Below are positions 1 through 6,922 of a stretch of DNA of 9,335 nt, piece after piece. A model generated the notes under the pieces. That model had not been told where the DNA came from. It saw only the letters and a program-made list of their open reading frames with translations, and ran no database searches. Numbering within the stretch: position 1 is the first letter of the stretch; each line of letters opens with the position of its first letter. Source of the DNA: Segetibacter sp. (lineage in GTDB: Bacteria; Bacteroidota; Bacteroidia; Chitinophagales; Chitinophagaceae); the NCBI GenBank assembly GCA_030146445.1, contig JASLBT010000106.1, positions 1 through 9,335 on the forward strand. The letters run 5' to 3'. The position numbers and the translations under genes are program-made.

Positions 1-50
1 TCCTGCTGCAAAACCGCTGCTACCTGCTTCTGTCGTTTTCCTTCTTCCAT
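1..50 (-). CDS. rbfA: Ribosome-binding factor A, N-terminal fragment (gene runs off the left edge)
   Basis: Reading leftward from an ATG at 50-48, the frame stays open to the window edge and gives MEEGKRQKQVAAVLQQ followed by an incomplete Asp or Glu codon. This matches the usual opening of Bacteroidota RbfA proteins, in which a short acidic start precedes a KRQKQVA-type motif. RbfA binds the 30S subunit and assists late maturation of the 16S rRNA 5' end, notably in the cold. Only about 16 residues are visible, so the KH-type fold cannot be checked. The gene is divergent from the ABC exporter, with about 60 bp between the two start codons. The identification rests on motif recall from a very short stretch. 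Confidence 0.62.
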   Translation of the reverse strand, partial: MEEGKRQKQVAAVLQQ

Positions 51-77
51 ATGTCGCGTTTATCAGGGTAAAATTAG

Positions 78-85
78 TTACTTTG
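78..85 (+). promoter_or_regulatory. Possible Bacteroidota -7 box for the ABC exporter gene
   Basis: TTACTTTG resembles the Bacteroidota -7 element TAnnTTTG, keeping the TTTG core but not the TA spacing. No convincing TTG element lies about 19 bp upstream. If this box is used, transcription would start near 90-93. A TTG start at 83 would then lie inside the promoter, and ATG 113 would have a leader of about 20 nt. Confidence 0.35.
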
Positions 86-112
86 TACGGATTCGATCGA
101 TTTAAAACACTG

Positions 113-1954
113 ATGAGAAAATATTCCAGACTATTCAAATACCTGCGGTTTTACAAAGGAAACATCTTTCTCTATTTCTTGTTCACTGTGCTTTCAATCG
201 TATTCTCGCTTGTCTCGCTCGGCACCCTCCCCTTTTTTCTTGGCTTAATTTTCAAAGACCAGCTTTCTAGTCCCGCGAGCCAGGGAGCTGATGAGCCGGT
301 GAAGGGTTCAGCCAACCTGATCAAATACTTCGACGATAAGATAACGAACGTAATCACATCCAACGGAGCAGAGGGACCATTGATAGCCCTGGGGATCATC
401 TGTATCGTCATTATTGTAATGGTGCTCCTTAAAAATATTTTTTTATACCTGTCGTATTATGTGCTCGCGCCCATGAAAAATTCGGTGATGACCAGGTTAA
501 GGGGCGATCTCTATAATAAGCTTCTCGACCTGCCTATCGGTTACTTCACCGACCAGCGAAAAGGCGATGTTATGAGCCGGATGACCAATGACATTGGTGA
601 ATTGGAGAACTCTGTAGTTGGAACAATGGAGGGTTTTATAAAAGATCCACTGAATATTCTCATTATCCTTGGCACGCTGATATACCTGAGCCCTCAACTT
701 TCTTTTTTTCTTTTCATCTTTCTACCGCTTACAGGGTTAATCATCGGACGTATTAGCAGGTCGTTAAAGAAACAGTCAAATGTTGCCGCGGTAAAACTCG
801 GCGAAGCTTTGTCGGTCCTGGACGAAACATTGGGGGGCCTCAGGGTGATCAAAGCGTTCAACGCAGAAAACCTGCTACGAAACCGATTTTTTACAACAAA
901 CGAGGAACTGCTTCATGTGCGCAACAGGATGCAATACCGCCGTGACCTTGCTTCTCCATTAAGCGAGTTCCTTGGGGTGCTCGTGTTATGCGGTATTTTA
1001 TGGTTTGGCGGAAGACTTGTACTCGGCGGAGCAGCAAGTGGTTTGGATGCAAAAGGTTTCATCATGTACATTGGTGTTTTTACGCAGATCATCAGCCCAG
1101 CCAAAGCACTCTCAACCTCTTTTTACAACATTCAACGGGGAAGTGCAGCTATAGCCCGGATCGAGGAGATCCTGCAGGCTCCAATTAAGGTGGATGCAAA
1201 TGAAAACGGGCTGAAGCTTCCCGAGTTTACCGACTGTATTGAGTTCAGGAATGTGAGCTTTCACTATGAAGACAAAATAATTTTAAAAGATATCAATCTA
1301 AAGATCTATAAAGGCAAAACCGTTGCGCTGGTTGGCTCTTCCGGCGCTGGCAAAAGCACGCTGGCAGATCTTATCCCCCGTTTTCATGACGTTACCGAAG
1401 GAGAACTGTTGATTGATGGCAAAAATATCAAGGAGTATTCACTGCACTCGGTTCGAACTCAAATGGGTATAGTAACCCAGGAACCCATCCTTTTCAACGA
1501 CACGATTGCAAACAACATTGCGCTGGGAATGGAGAAAGCCTCGCCTGAACAGGTTAAAAGTGCAGCAGTAATTGCCAATGCACATAACTATATTACCACA
1601 AAGGAACACGGCTATGAAACTAATATCGGGGATCGTGGAAGCAAGTTAAGCGGTGGCGAACGTCAGCGGCTCACGATAGCCAGGGCAGTTTTAAAGAATC
1701 CTCCAATACTGATCCTCGACGAAGCAACGTCATCGCTTGATACCGAGAGTGAACGCCTGGTGCAGGACGCAATTAACAAGATGATGCAAAACCGGACTTC
1801 CGTCGTAATTGCACACCGACTAAGCACTATCCGCCATGCAGACCAGATTGTTGTATTAGACAAAGGGTGTGTAGCAGAAAGCGGAACACACGATGAACTC
1901 CTGAAAAGAGGTGGCATTTACGAGAAGCTCGTAAATATGCAGGAAGTCAGATAA
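113..1954 (+). CDS. MsbA-like ABC exporter half-transporter (fused permease and ATPase)
   Basis: This is a 613-residue inner-membrane exporter subunit, the usual length for MsbA/LmrA-type half-transporters, which work as homodimers or paired heterodimers. The N-terminal half has about six hydrophobic segments, near residues 18-37, 90-115, 181-193, 197-212, 286-306 and 315-333. The nucleotide-binding domain is complete: A-loop Tyr near 385, Walker A GSSGAGKST at 408-416, Q-loop Gln 456, signature LSGGERQ at 512-518, Walker B ILILDE at 532-537, D-loop SSLD at 540-543 and switch His 568. All catalytic residues are present, so it should hydrolyse ATP. The frame also opens at TTG 83, ten codons upstream, but that codon overlaps the likely promoter and the added residues are not membrane-like, so ATG 113 is preferred. 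It is monocistronic and converges on the ileS operon. The substrate cannot be read from sequence; lipid, glycolipid or drug export are all possible. Confidence 0.93.
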   Translation: MRKYSRLFKYLRFYKGNIFLYFLFTVLSIVFSLVSLGTLPFFLGLIFKDQLSSPASQGADEPVKGSANLIKYFDDKITNVITSNGAEGPLIALGIICIVIIVMVLLKNIFLYLSYYVLAPMKNSVMTRLRGDLYNKLLDLPIGYFTDQRKGDVMSRMTNDIGELENSVVGTMEGFIKDPLNILIILGTLIYLSPQLSFFLFIFLPLTGLIIGRISRSLKKQSNVAAVKLGEALSVLDETLGGLRVIKAFNAENLLRNRFFTTNEELLHVRNRMQYRRDLASPLSEFLGVLVLCGILWFGGRLVLGGAASGLDAKGFIMYIGVFTQIISPAKALSTSFYNIQRGSAAIARIEEILQAPIKVDANENGLKLPEFTDCIEFRNVSFHYEDKIILKDINLKIYKGKTVALVGSSGAGKSTLADLIPRFHDVTEGELLIDGKNIKEYSLHSVRTQMGIVTQEPILFNDTIANNIALGMEKASPEQVKSAAVIANAHNYITTKEHGYETNIGDRGSKLSGGERQRLTIARAVLKNPPILILDEATSSLDTESERLVQDAINKMMQNRTSVVIAHRLSTIRHADQIVVLDKGCVAESGTHDELLKRGGIYEKLVNMQEVR

Positions 1955-2143
1955 TACATTAACCACGCTGGCAGGCCACAGGTTCGACCGCTTGCCTTAC
2001 CAGAGATGGGGTTTAAAAGAATTCTCCGGCTATCGTTTACCCGAAAGCATCTGATTGCCTAAACGCGCGACGGACGTCCCTCAAAATAATCTGATCACTG
2101 AAAGCATTCCTCGAATTTCGTCAACCGCACCCACCAGAAACAA

Positions 2144-2170
2144 AATGGGAGGTGCGAAACACCTCCCATT
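2144..2170 (-). terminator. Intrinsic terminator of the ileS/DksA-like operon, possibly bidirectional
   Basis: A perfect 11-bp stem (AATGGGAGGTG pairing with CACCTCCCATT) closes a 5-nt loop. It lies 18 bp past the stop codon of the DksA-like gene. Read on the minus strand, the stem runs into TTTTGTTT, a reasonable U-tract. Read on the plus strand, the following ATAATCTCTT is less U-rich. Its main role is therefore probably to end minus-strand transcription. No better hairpin was seen after the ABC exporter gene, so it may stop both convergent units. Confidence 0.85.
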
Positions 2171-2188
2171 ATAATCTCTTCCTGCTGT

Positions 2189-3151
2189 TTACTTCACAAT
2201 TCCCAATTTTGCTTCCATGCTTAACGTAGCATGCGGTACGGCACGTAAACGTGCTTTATCTATCAGCTTACCTGTAACCCGGCAGATACCGTATGTCTTA
2301 TTTTCAATACGCATGATGGCCTTTTCAAGGTGATCGATAAACGTGATCTGGCGGCTCGCCATCTGGCTTAGCTGCTCCCTTTCCATACTCATGCTGCCAT
2401 CTTCCATGGTCATGTATCGGTTGTCACTCTCATCTCCACCCATTTCATCCTTTCTCGTGATCAACCCTTGAAGGTAGGCAAGCTCTTTTTTTGCAGCCTC
2501 CAGCTTCTTATTGATCAGTTCACGAAATTCAGTCAGCTCAACATCACTGTACCTCATGGTTGGTTTTGAAGGAGTCTGGGCAGGAGTATCCAAAACACTC
2601 TTTGTAAACTCCGGAGCATAATCCACCATCTTGGTCGTAGATGTTTTTGGTATGACTACAGGACCATTTCCAGATGTTTCTTCTTTTTTGTCAGCAACCG
2701 GCTTTGGATTTATAGATGGTTTTGACGGAACTATTACCTGTTTGCCAGCGGCCTTTACAGCTGCAGCTTTACTCTCGGTCTTAGTTTCTTCCGGCTTGGC
2801 CCCATTAGCTGCGGCTGATTTAAGCGTAGCCTTACCAGAGGTTTCAACCGCATTCTCGTTATCGGTTTGATCCTCCGCTGCGACAATCGGTTTGGCTTCC
2901 GCCTTTTTTGAAGCTTTCGCGGTGTTCTTCGTTTCTATAGGTGCTTTTTTCACTGGTTTCGTCTTTAGGGTCTGTGCGGAAGTTGCCTCGGTTTTTGATA
3001 CCTTCCCGGCATCCGCTTTTAAGTTATGATTAGAACTGTTTGTTTTCCCTGTGTGAACTTCGGAATCTCTCTCACGCGACAATCGCCGCTCAGTAGATGG
3101 TTGTTTACCCGGTTTAAGCGGCGCTTCAGCTTTCAAGGGTTTATTGGGCAT
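2189..3151 (-). CDS. TraR/DksA-family RNA polymerase-binding protein with long basic N-terminal extension
   Basis: The protein has 320 residues. The conserved part is the last ~120: a helical hairpin at about 203-283, then YGICRVTGKLI around 287-297 and RLRAVPHATLS at 301-311, diagnostic of the TraR/DksA C-terminal region. Classical DksA has four zinc-binding cysteines here; this one keeps only Cys290, the others being Thr293, Ser311 and Ala314. That pattern is usual in Bacteroidota homologues, where the fold presumably stands without zinc. The hairpin tip at 237-253 contains an Asp-x-x-Asp pair (240 and 243), perhaps like the acidic tip DksA inserts into the RNA polymerase secondary channel. 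Residues 1 to about 190 are low-complexity, rich in Lys, Ala, Thr and Pro, and probably disordered. The start codon lies 4 bp after the ileS stop, which suggests translational coupling. The family assignment is firm; the regulatory role (rRNA or stringent control) is inferred from the family. Confidence 0.88.
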   Translation of the reverse strand: MPNKPLKAEAPLKPGKQPSTERRLSRERDSEVHTGKTNSSNHNLKADAGKVSKTEATSAQTLKTKPVKKAPIETKNTAKASKKAEAKPIVAAEDQTDNENAVETSGKATLKSAAANGAKPEETKTESKAAAVKAAGKQVIVPSKPSINPKPVADKKEETSGNGPVVIPKTSTTKMVDYAPEFTKSVLDTPAQTPSKPTMRYSDVELTEFRELINKKLEAAKKELAYLQGLITRKDEMGGDESDNRYMTMEDGSMSMEREQLSQMASRQITFIDHLEKAIMRIENKTYGICRVTGKLIDKARLRAVPHATLSMEAKLGIVK

Positions 3152-3155
3152 AGCA

Positions 3156-6100
3156 TTAATCGTTTTTTAAGATGCTGACCTTTAAAACATTATCGTTTAC
3201 CTCAATGTCAATTGCACCAGATAGTTCAGGTACGAAATCGATACTATCTGCCAAAATTTCGGCGCAAATATACTTTTTATATTTCGTAATCGATTGACCC
3301 AACGCTTCATTTTCGAGTACTTTAACCTTTATCCTGTCAGTTAGTTCAAAGCCGCCATCTTTGCGCATGTTTTGAACCCGGTTAACAAATTCACGTGCTT
3401 CACCTTCGCGAAGCAGTTCCTCGGTTAAGGTGATGTCCAGTGCTACAGTAAGGCTTCCCTTGCTTGCAACACTCCAGCCGGGAATATCCTCCGCCAGTAT
3501 ATCCACTTCGCTTAACGATATTACCAAAGGTTCACCGATGTCCAGGGTGTACTGACCTTCTTTCTCCATTAAACTAATGTCATGTTGTGTAAACCCGGAC
3601 AAGGCGGCAGACACTGCTTTCATTTTTGAACCGAGTTTCTTACCGAGCGCGATAAAGTTCGGCTTTATCTTTTTGCTAATGAATCCCTCTGTATCAGTCA
3701 GGTACTCAATCCCTTTTACATTTACTTCACTGGCGATCAGGTTCTCCACTTTTTGCAACTGCTCCTTCATTTCAAGGTTCAGAACAGGTATAAGTACTTT
3801 CTGCAACGGCTGACGTACTTTAATATTTACCTTTTTGCGGATCGACAGAACCAGCGAACAAACATCCTGCGCAAGTTGCATCCTTTCCTCGAGCGAAGTA
3901 TCGATAGCCTCTTCATTTTCAGCAGGGAAATCGACGTGGTGAATACTTTCGACCGAAAAACGCGCGGTTACCTTATTCAAATTCAAGAATAGAGCATCGC
4001 TAAAAAATGGTGAAATCGGCGCCATCAACCTTAACACCGTTTCAAGGCACTCATACAGCGTTTGATAAGCGCTTATCTTGTCTGCCTCGTAATCTCCTTT
4101 CCAAAACCGGCGACGACTTAACCGAACATACCAGTTGCTCAGGTGCTCATCAACAAAATCTTCTATCGCACGCCCCGCCTGGGTTGGCTCATAATCATCC
4201 ATTTCCTCGTTCACCCGCTTAACCAGCGAGTTTAAAGACGACAGAATCCACTTGTCAATCTCCGGTCGTTCCTGCAAGGGAATGTATTCCTCGCGGAAAG
4301 AAAAACCGTCAACATTGGCATAGAGCGAAAAGAACTGGTAGGTGTTGTAAAGGGTCCCGAAAAACTTTCTTTGGATCTCCTGGATCCCGCTCACATCGAA
4401 CTTTAGGCTATCCCACGGCGATGCATTGGTGATCAGGTACCAGCGGGTGGCATCAGCACCGAACTTTTCAATCGTCTGGAACGGATCAACCACGTTTCCA
4501 AGGCGCTTGCTCATCTTATTCCCGCTTTTATCAAGCACAAGTCCGTTCGAAACCACCGTTTTATATGCAAGTCCCGGATATTTATCATCACTCACCTCAT
4601 AACCGCGCGACCTCAATTCTTCCTGTACATCTTCCTTAATCAGCGAACTGATGGCATGCAGGGTATAAAACCATCCCCTGGTTTGGTCAACGCCCTCAGC
4701 AATGAAGTCTGCAGGATAGTTCGCCGCAAAATCCTTTTGGTTTTCAAACGGAAAATGCCATTGTGCAAGGGGCATTGCCCCACTGTCAAACCAAACGTCT
4801 ACTAAATCCGGAACCCGCTTCATGGGTTTACCCGATGCACTCAACAATACGATGTCGTCAACAAATGGTTTATGAAGATCGAGTTCAGCACGCTGCATAT
4901 GAACATTTACGTCATCGCCCAACACAGCCCTTGCCGTATTCGCCCTTTCCAACAATTCCTCAATTGATCCAATGCAAATTTGCTCTGATCCATCCTCCGT
5001 TTTCCATATTGGCAGTGGAGTACCCCAATACCGGCTTCGGCTAAGGTTCCAATCCACCATATTCTCGAGCCAGTTACCAAATCGCCCTTCACCGGTTGAT
5101 TTCGGTTTCCAGTTAATGGTTTTGTTCAGCTCAACCATCCGCTGTTTAAGTGCCGTCGTTTTTATGAACCAGGCATCCAGGGGATAGTACAATACCGGTT
5201 TGTCGGTCCGCCAGCAATGAGGGTAACTGTGTTCATACTTCTCAACTTTGAACGCCCGGTTTTCGCGCTTAAGCTTCACTGAGATGTCTACGTTCACATC
5301 TTCGTACGCCTTTTCATCTTTATAATTCTTTACAAACCGGTTGCTGAATTCACCCAGACCTTCAACGAATTTTCCTTGCCGATCTACCATCGTTAAAATC
5401 CCGATGTCGTACTTTTTGCCCACCCTGAAGTCGTCCGCGCCAAAAGCCGGTGCCGTATGCACGATCCCTGTTCCATCTTCAGTAGTCACGAAATCACCCA
5501 GCAGCACGCGGAATGGATCGCCACCAGCGTTTTTGGGGTCATTTGCTTCGAAAGGTAATAACTGTTCGTATCGACACTCTTCGATGTCCCTGCCTTTAAA
5601 TGTCGCAATGATTTTATATGGAAGAATTTTGTCCCCCTCTTTATACTCCTCAAATGAGGCGTTTTCGCCTTCAGCCTTAAAGTACTTACCCAGCAGGGCT
5701 TGTGCAATTACAATGTTTACTCGTGAGTGAGTATAGGGGTTAAACGTTTTTACCAGTACATAATCGATATTAGGTCCAACCGTTAAACCAAGGTTCGATG
5801 GCAACGTCCATGGCGTTGTCGTCCATGCCACAAAAAACACCTCATCAGATCCCGCCACTTCAAACAGGAATTGTGAACGATCATCTTTGATGGCCTTAAA
5901 CATCGCCACAACCGAGGTGTCCTTAACGTCCTTGTACGTGCCGGGCTGGTTAAGTTCGTGTGAGCTCAAGCCTGTACCGGCGCCGGGGCTATAGGGCTGT
6001 ATACTTACACTTTCATAAAGCAATCCCTTGTCGTACAATTTCTTCAGTATCCACCACAGCGTTTCAATGTAGTTGTTCTCGAAAGTGATATAAGGCTGCT

Positions 6101-6539
6101 CAAGGTCAACCCAATAGCCCATTTTATTGGTAATGTCATCCCACTTATCCTTGTATTTCAACACCTCACGTCTACACGTCTCGTTGTACTCCGCAACCGA
6201 GATGGTTTTCCCGATGTCTTCTTTTGTAATCCCCAACATTTTCTCAACGCCCAGTTCAACGGGGAGGCCATGGGTGTCCCAACCGCCTTTACGTTTCACC
6301 TGGAAGCCCTTCATGGTTTTATACCGGCATACAAGGTCTTTTAAGGTACGGGAGATCACGTGATGAATTCCCGGCATTCCGTTCGCACTCGGCGGTCCCT
6401 CGTAAAAAACGAATGGTGTAGCTCCTTCGCGCAGCGAAACACTTTTTTCAAATGCACCATTATTCCTCCATGCTTCCAGCATTTCTTTTTCGATCGCAGG
6501 CAGGTTTAAACCGGAAAATTCTTTGTACTTCGAGCTCAT
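3156..6539 (-). CDS. ileS: Isoleucyl-tRNA synthetase, eukaryote-like type 2 (IleRS2)
   Basis: This cytosolic class I enzyme attaches isoleucine to tRNA-Ile. At 1127 residues it has IleRS2 length, longer than the ~940-residue E. coli type. The class I HIGH signature at 57-60 reads GIHH instead of HxGH. The CP1 editing domain spans about 205-455, with the Thr-rich TTTPWTLPSN at 240-249 and HTAPAFGADDF at 361-371. Catalytic-core motifs follow: WNLSRSRYWGTPLP at 497-510, DVWFDSG at 581-587, RGWF at 621-624 and KMSKR at 675-679. The anticodon-binding domain begins near 765, and a C-terminal IleRS2-type extension follows. The C-terminal Cys4 zinc module of E. coli IleRS is absent; only Cys1092 is seen there. 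IleRS2 enzymes are generally less sensitive to mupirocin. It is the first gene of a two-gene operon and, as the only ileS visible, is probably the housekeeping copy. ATG 6539 fits the promoter and the typical KYKEFSGLNLP opening. Confidence 0.97.
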   Translation of the reverse strand: MSSKYKEFSGLNLPAIEKEMLEAWRNNGAFEKSVSLREGATPFVFYEGPPSANGMPGIHHVISRTLKDLVCRYKTMKGFQVKRKGGWDTHGLPVELGVEKMLGITKEDIGKTISVAEYNETCRREVLKYKDKWDDITNKMGYWVDLEQPYITFENNYIETLWWILKKLYDKGLLYESVSIQPYSPGAGTGLSSHELNQPGTYKDVKDTSVVAMFKAIKDDRSQFLFEVAGSDEVFFVAWTTTPWTLPSNLGLTVGPNIDYVLVKTFNPYTHSRVNIVIAQALLGKYFKAEGENASFEEYKEGDKILPYKIIATFKGRDIEECRYEQLLPFEANDPKNAGGDPFRVLLGDFVTTEDGTGIVHTAPAFGADDFRVGKKYDIGILTMVDRQGKFVEGLGEFSNRFVKNYKDEKAYEDVNVDISVKLKRENRAFKVEKYEHSYPHCWRTDKPVLYYPLDAWFIKTTALKQRMVELNKTINWKPKSTGEGRFGNWLENMVDWNLSRSRYWGTPLPIWKTEDGSEQICIGSIEELLERANTARAVLGDDVNVHMQRAELDLHKPFVDDIVLLSASGKPMKRVPDLVDVWFDSGAMPLAQWHFPFENQKDFAANYPADFIAEGVDQTRGWFYTLHAISSLIKEDVQEELRSRGYEVSDDKYPGLAYKTVVSNGLVLDKSGNKMSKRLGNVVDPFQTIEKFGADATRWYLITNASPWDSLKFDVSGIQEIQRKFFGTLYNTYQFFSLYANVDGFSFREEYIPLQERPEIDKWILSSLNSLVKRVNEEMDDYEPTQAGRAIEDFVDEHLSNWYVRLSRRRFWKGDYEADKISAYQTLYECLETVLRLMAPISPFFSDALFLNLNKVTARFSVESIHHVDFPAENEEAIDTSLEERMQLAQDVCSLVLSIRKKVNIKVRQPLQKVLIPVLNLEMKEQLQKVENLIASEVNVKGIEYLTDTEGFISKKIKPNFIALGKKLGSKMKAVSAALSGFTQHDISLMEKEGQYTLDIGEPLVISLSEVDILAEDIPGWSVASKGSLTVALDITLTEELLREGEAREFVNRVQNMRKDGGFELTDRIKVKVLENEALGQSITKYKKYICAEILADSIDFVPELSGAIDIEVNDNVLKVSILKND

Positions 6540-6585
6540 AGGTTCTGTATGTTCTGAAATTCTAACCGCATATTAAAAATGTGTG

Positions 6586-6593
6586 CAAAGGTA
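6586..6593 (-). promoter_or_regulatory. ileS: -7 box of the ileS operon promoter
   Basis: On the minus strand this reads TACCTTTG, an exact match to the Bacteroidota -7 consensus TAnnTTTG. It lies 46 bp before the ileS ATG and would give a leader of about 40 nt. A good -33 TTG element at the expected distance is not evident; the nearest candidate is TCTG, with 15 bp between it and the box. No T-box-like or attenuator structure was seen in the short leader. Confidence 0.6.
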
Positions 6594-6751
6594 AGGAAAG
6601 TGTCGGTTCAGACTTCCGGGTGTAAACCTTGGCTTCATTGCAGAATTTGCGACAAAAAATGATAGTATAGAACATTTGATACCCTTCGAGACTATCCGAT
6701 GAGGATGTTTTTTTATGGTACAAGCTTTTGTCCATTGTTCTGCTCCGGTTG

Positions 6752-6776
6752 CCCGCCCGCTGCGCAGTCGGACGGG
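6752..6776 (-). repeat. REP-like GC-rich hairpin
   Basis: The arms CCCGCCCG (6752-6759) and CGGACGGG (6769-6776) flank a loop containing the self-complementary CTGCGCAG. As minus-strand RNA the stem has eight pairs, one a G-U wobble; as plus-strand RNA the same position is a C-A mismatch. The fold therefore favours minus-strand transcription. No U-tract follows, so it does not look like a simple terminator. Short palindromes built around CTGCGCAG are plausible interspersed repeats, but only one copy is visible in this window. Confidence 0.4.
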
Positions 6777-6891
6777 TGTCACTCACTTATACGGCATAAC
6801 CGCAGGCGGCTTAAAAACACAGGATTATGTGAGGATCATAGCGAGGACCTGCCATCCTTGCCGGAGAGCGGGGCCGCCCTGGTTAGAACCT

Positions 6892-6908
6892 CATGCAGTT
6901 GGTGCATG
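6892..6908 (-). other. Short perfect hairpin downstream of the receptor gene; possible mRNA 3'-end structure
   Basis: CATGCA and TGCATG form a perfect 6-bp stem around a 5-nt loop, starting 14 bp past the receptor stop codon. No U-tract follows on the minus strand, so it is not a canonical intrinsic terminator. It could be a 3' stabilising hairpin for the receptor mRNA or a chance palindrome. No better terminator was seen for the receptor gene, which leaves read-through into the ileS region possible. Confidence 0.3.
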
Positions 6909-6922
6909 GAATCGAATTACGG

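Larger units (their letters stand above)
6594..6922. other. Gene-free intergenic stretch with GC-rich palindromes; possible repeat element or structured RNA
   Basis: Between the receptor stop and the ileS promoter I see no protein gene I can support; the open frames here are short and unlike any family I know. The part from about 6741 to 6890 is clearly richer in G and C than its surroundings. It contains an imperfect 25-bp hairpin (6752-6776), a CCGC-AG-GCGG palindrome near 6800-6809 and a hairpin at 6892-6908. To the left, GATAGT at 6661-6666 can pair with ACTATC at 6691-6696. A run of seven T on the plus strand follows a weak ATCC/GGAT stem near 6693-6715. I do not recognise an Rfam-type RNA here. 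Confidence 0.4.

Noticed and set aside
1934..2057. An open stretch of about 40 codons (plus strand) overlapping the end of the ABC exporter gene, ending in ...KEFSGYRLPESI and a TGA.
   Set aside because: It has no start codon, no recognisable family, and a length that chance explains. The KEFSG resemblance to the IleRS N-terminus is too short to call a gene fragment.
2189..2760. A four-cysteine zinc finger expected in the DksA-like protein.
   Set aside because: Only Cys290 is present; the other positions are Thr, Ser and Ala, so no zinc site is claimed.
5341..5730. A 129-codon plus-strand frame inside ileS, antisense to its editing domain.
   Set aside because: It is a shadow of a strongly conserved gene, with Ser/Pro-rich composition typical of antisense frames and no independent signals.
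6693..6715. A weak hairpin followed by seven T on the plus strand, resembling an intrinsic terminator.
   Set aside because: The stem is only about four base pairs and no plus-strand gene precedes it. It is at most part of the structured region described above.
6562..6786. Two minus-strand frames of 74 and 69 codons upstream of ileS.
   Set aside because: They overlap each other in different frames and cover the ileS -7 box and the palindromic region. They resemble no family and appear to be chance frames.
6841..6920. Suspected tRNA, tmRNA, SRP RNA or RNase P RNA in the GC-rich block.
   Set aside because: I found no T-loop GTTCGAATC with matching acceptor stem, no tag-peptide frame, and none of the conserved SRP or RNase P core motifs on either strand.
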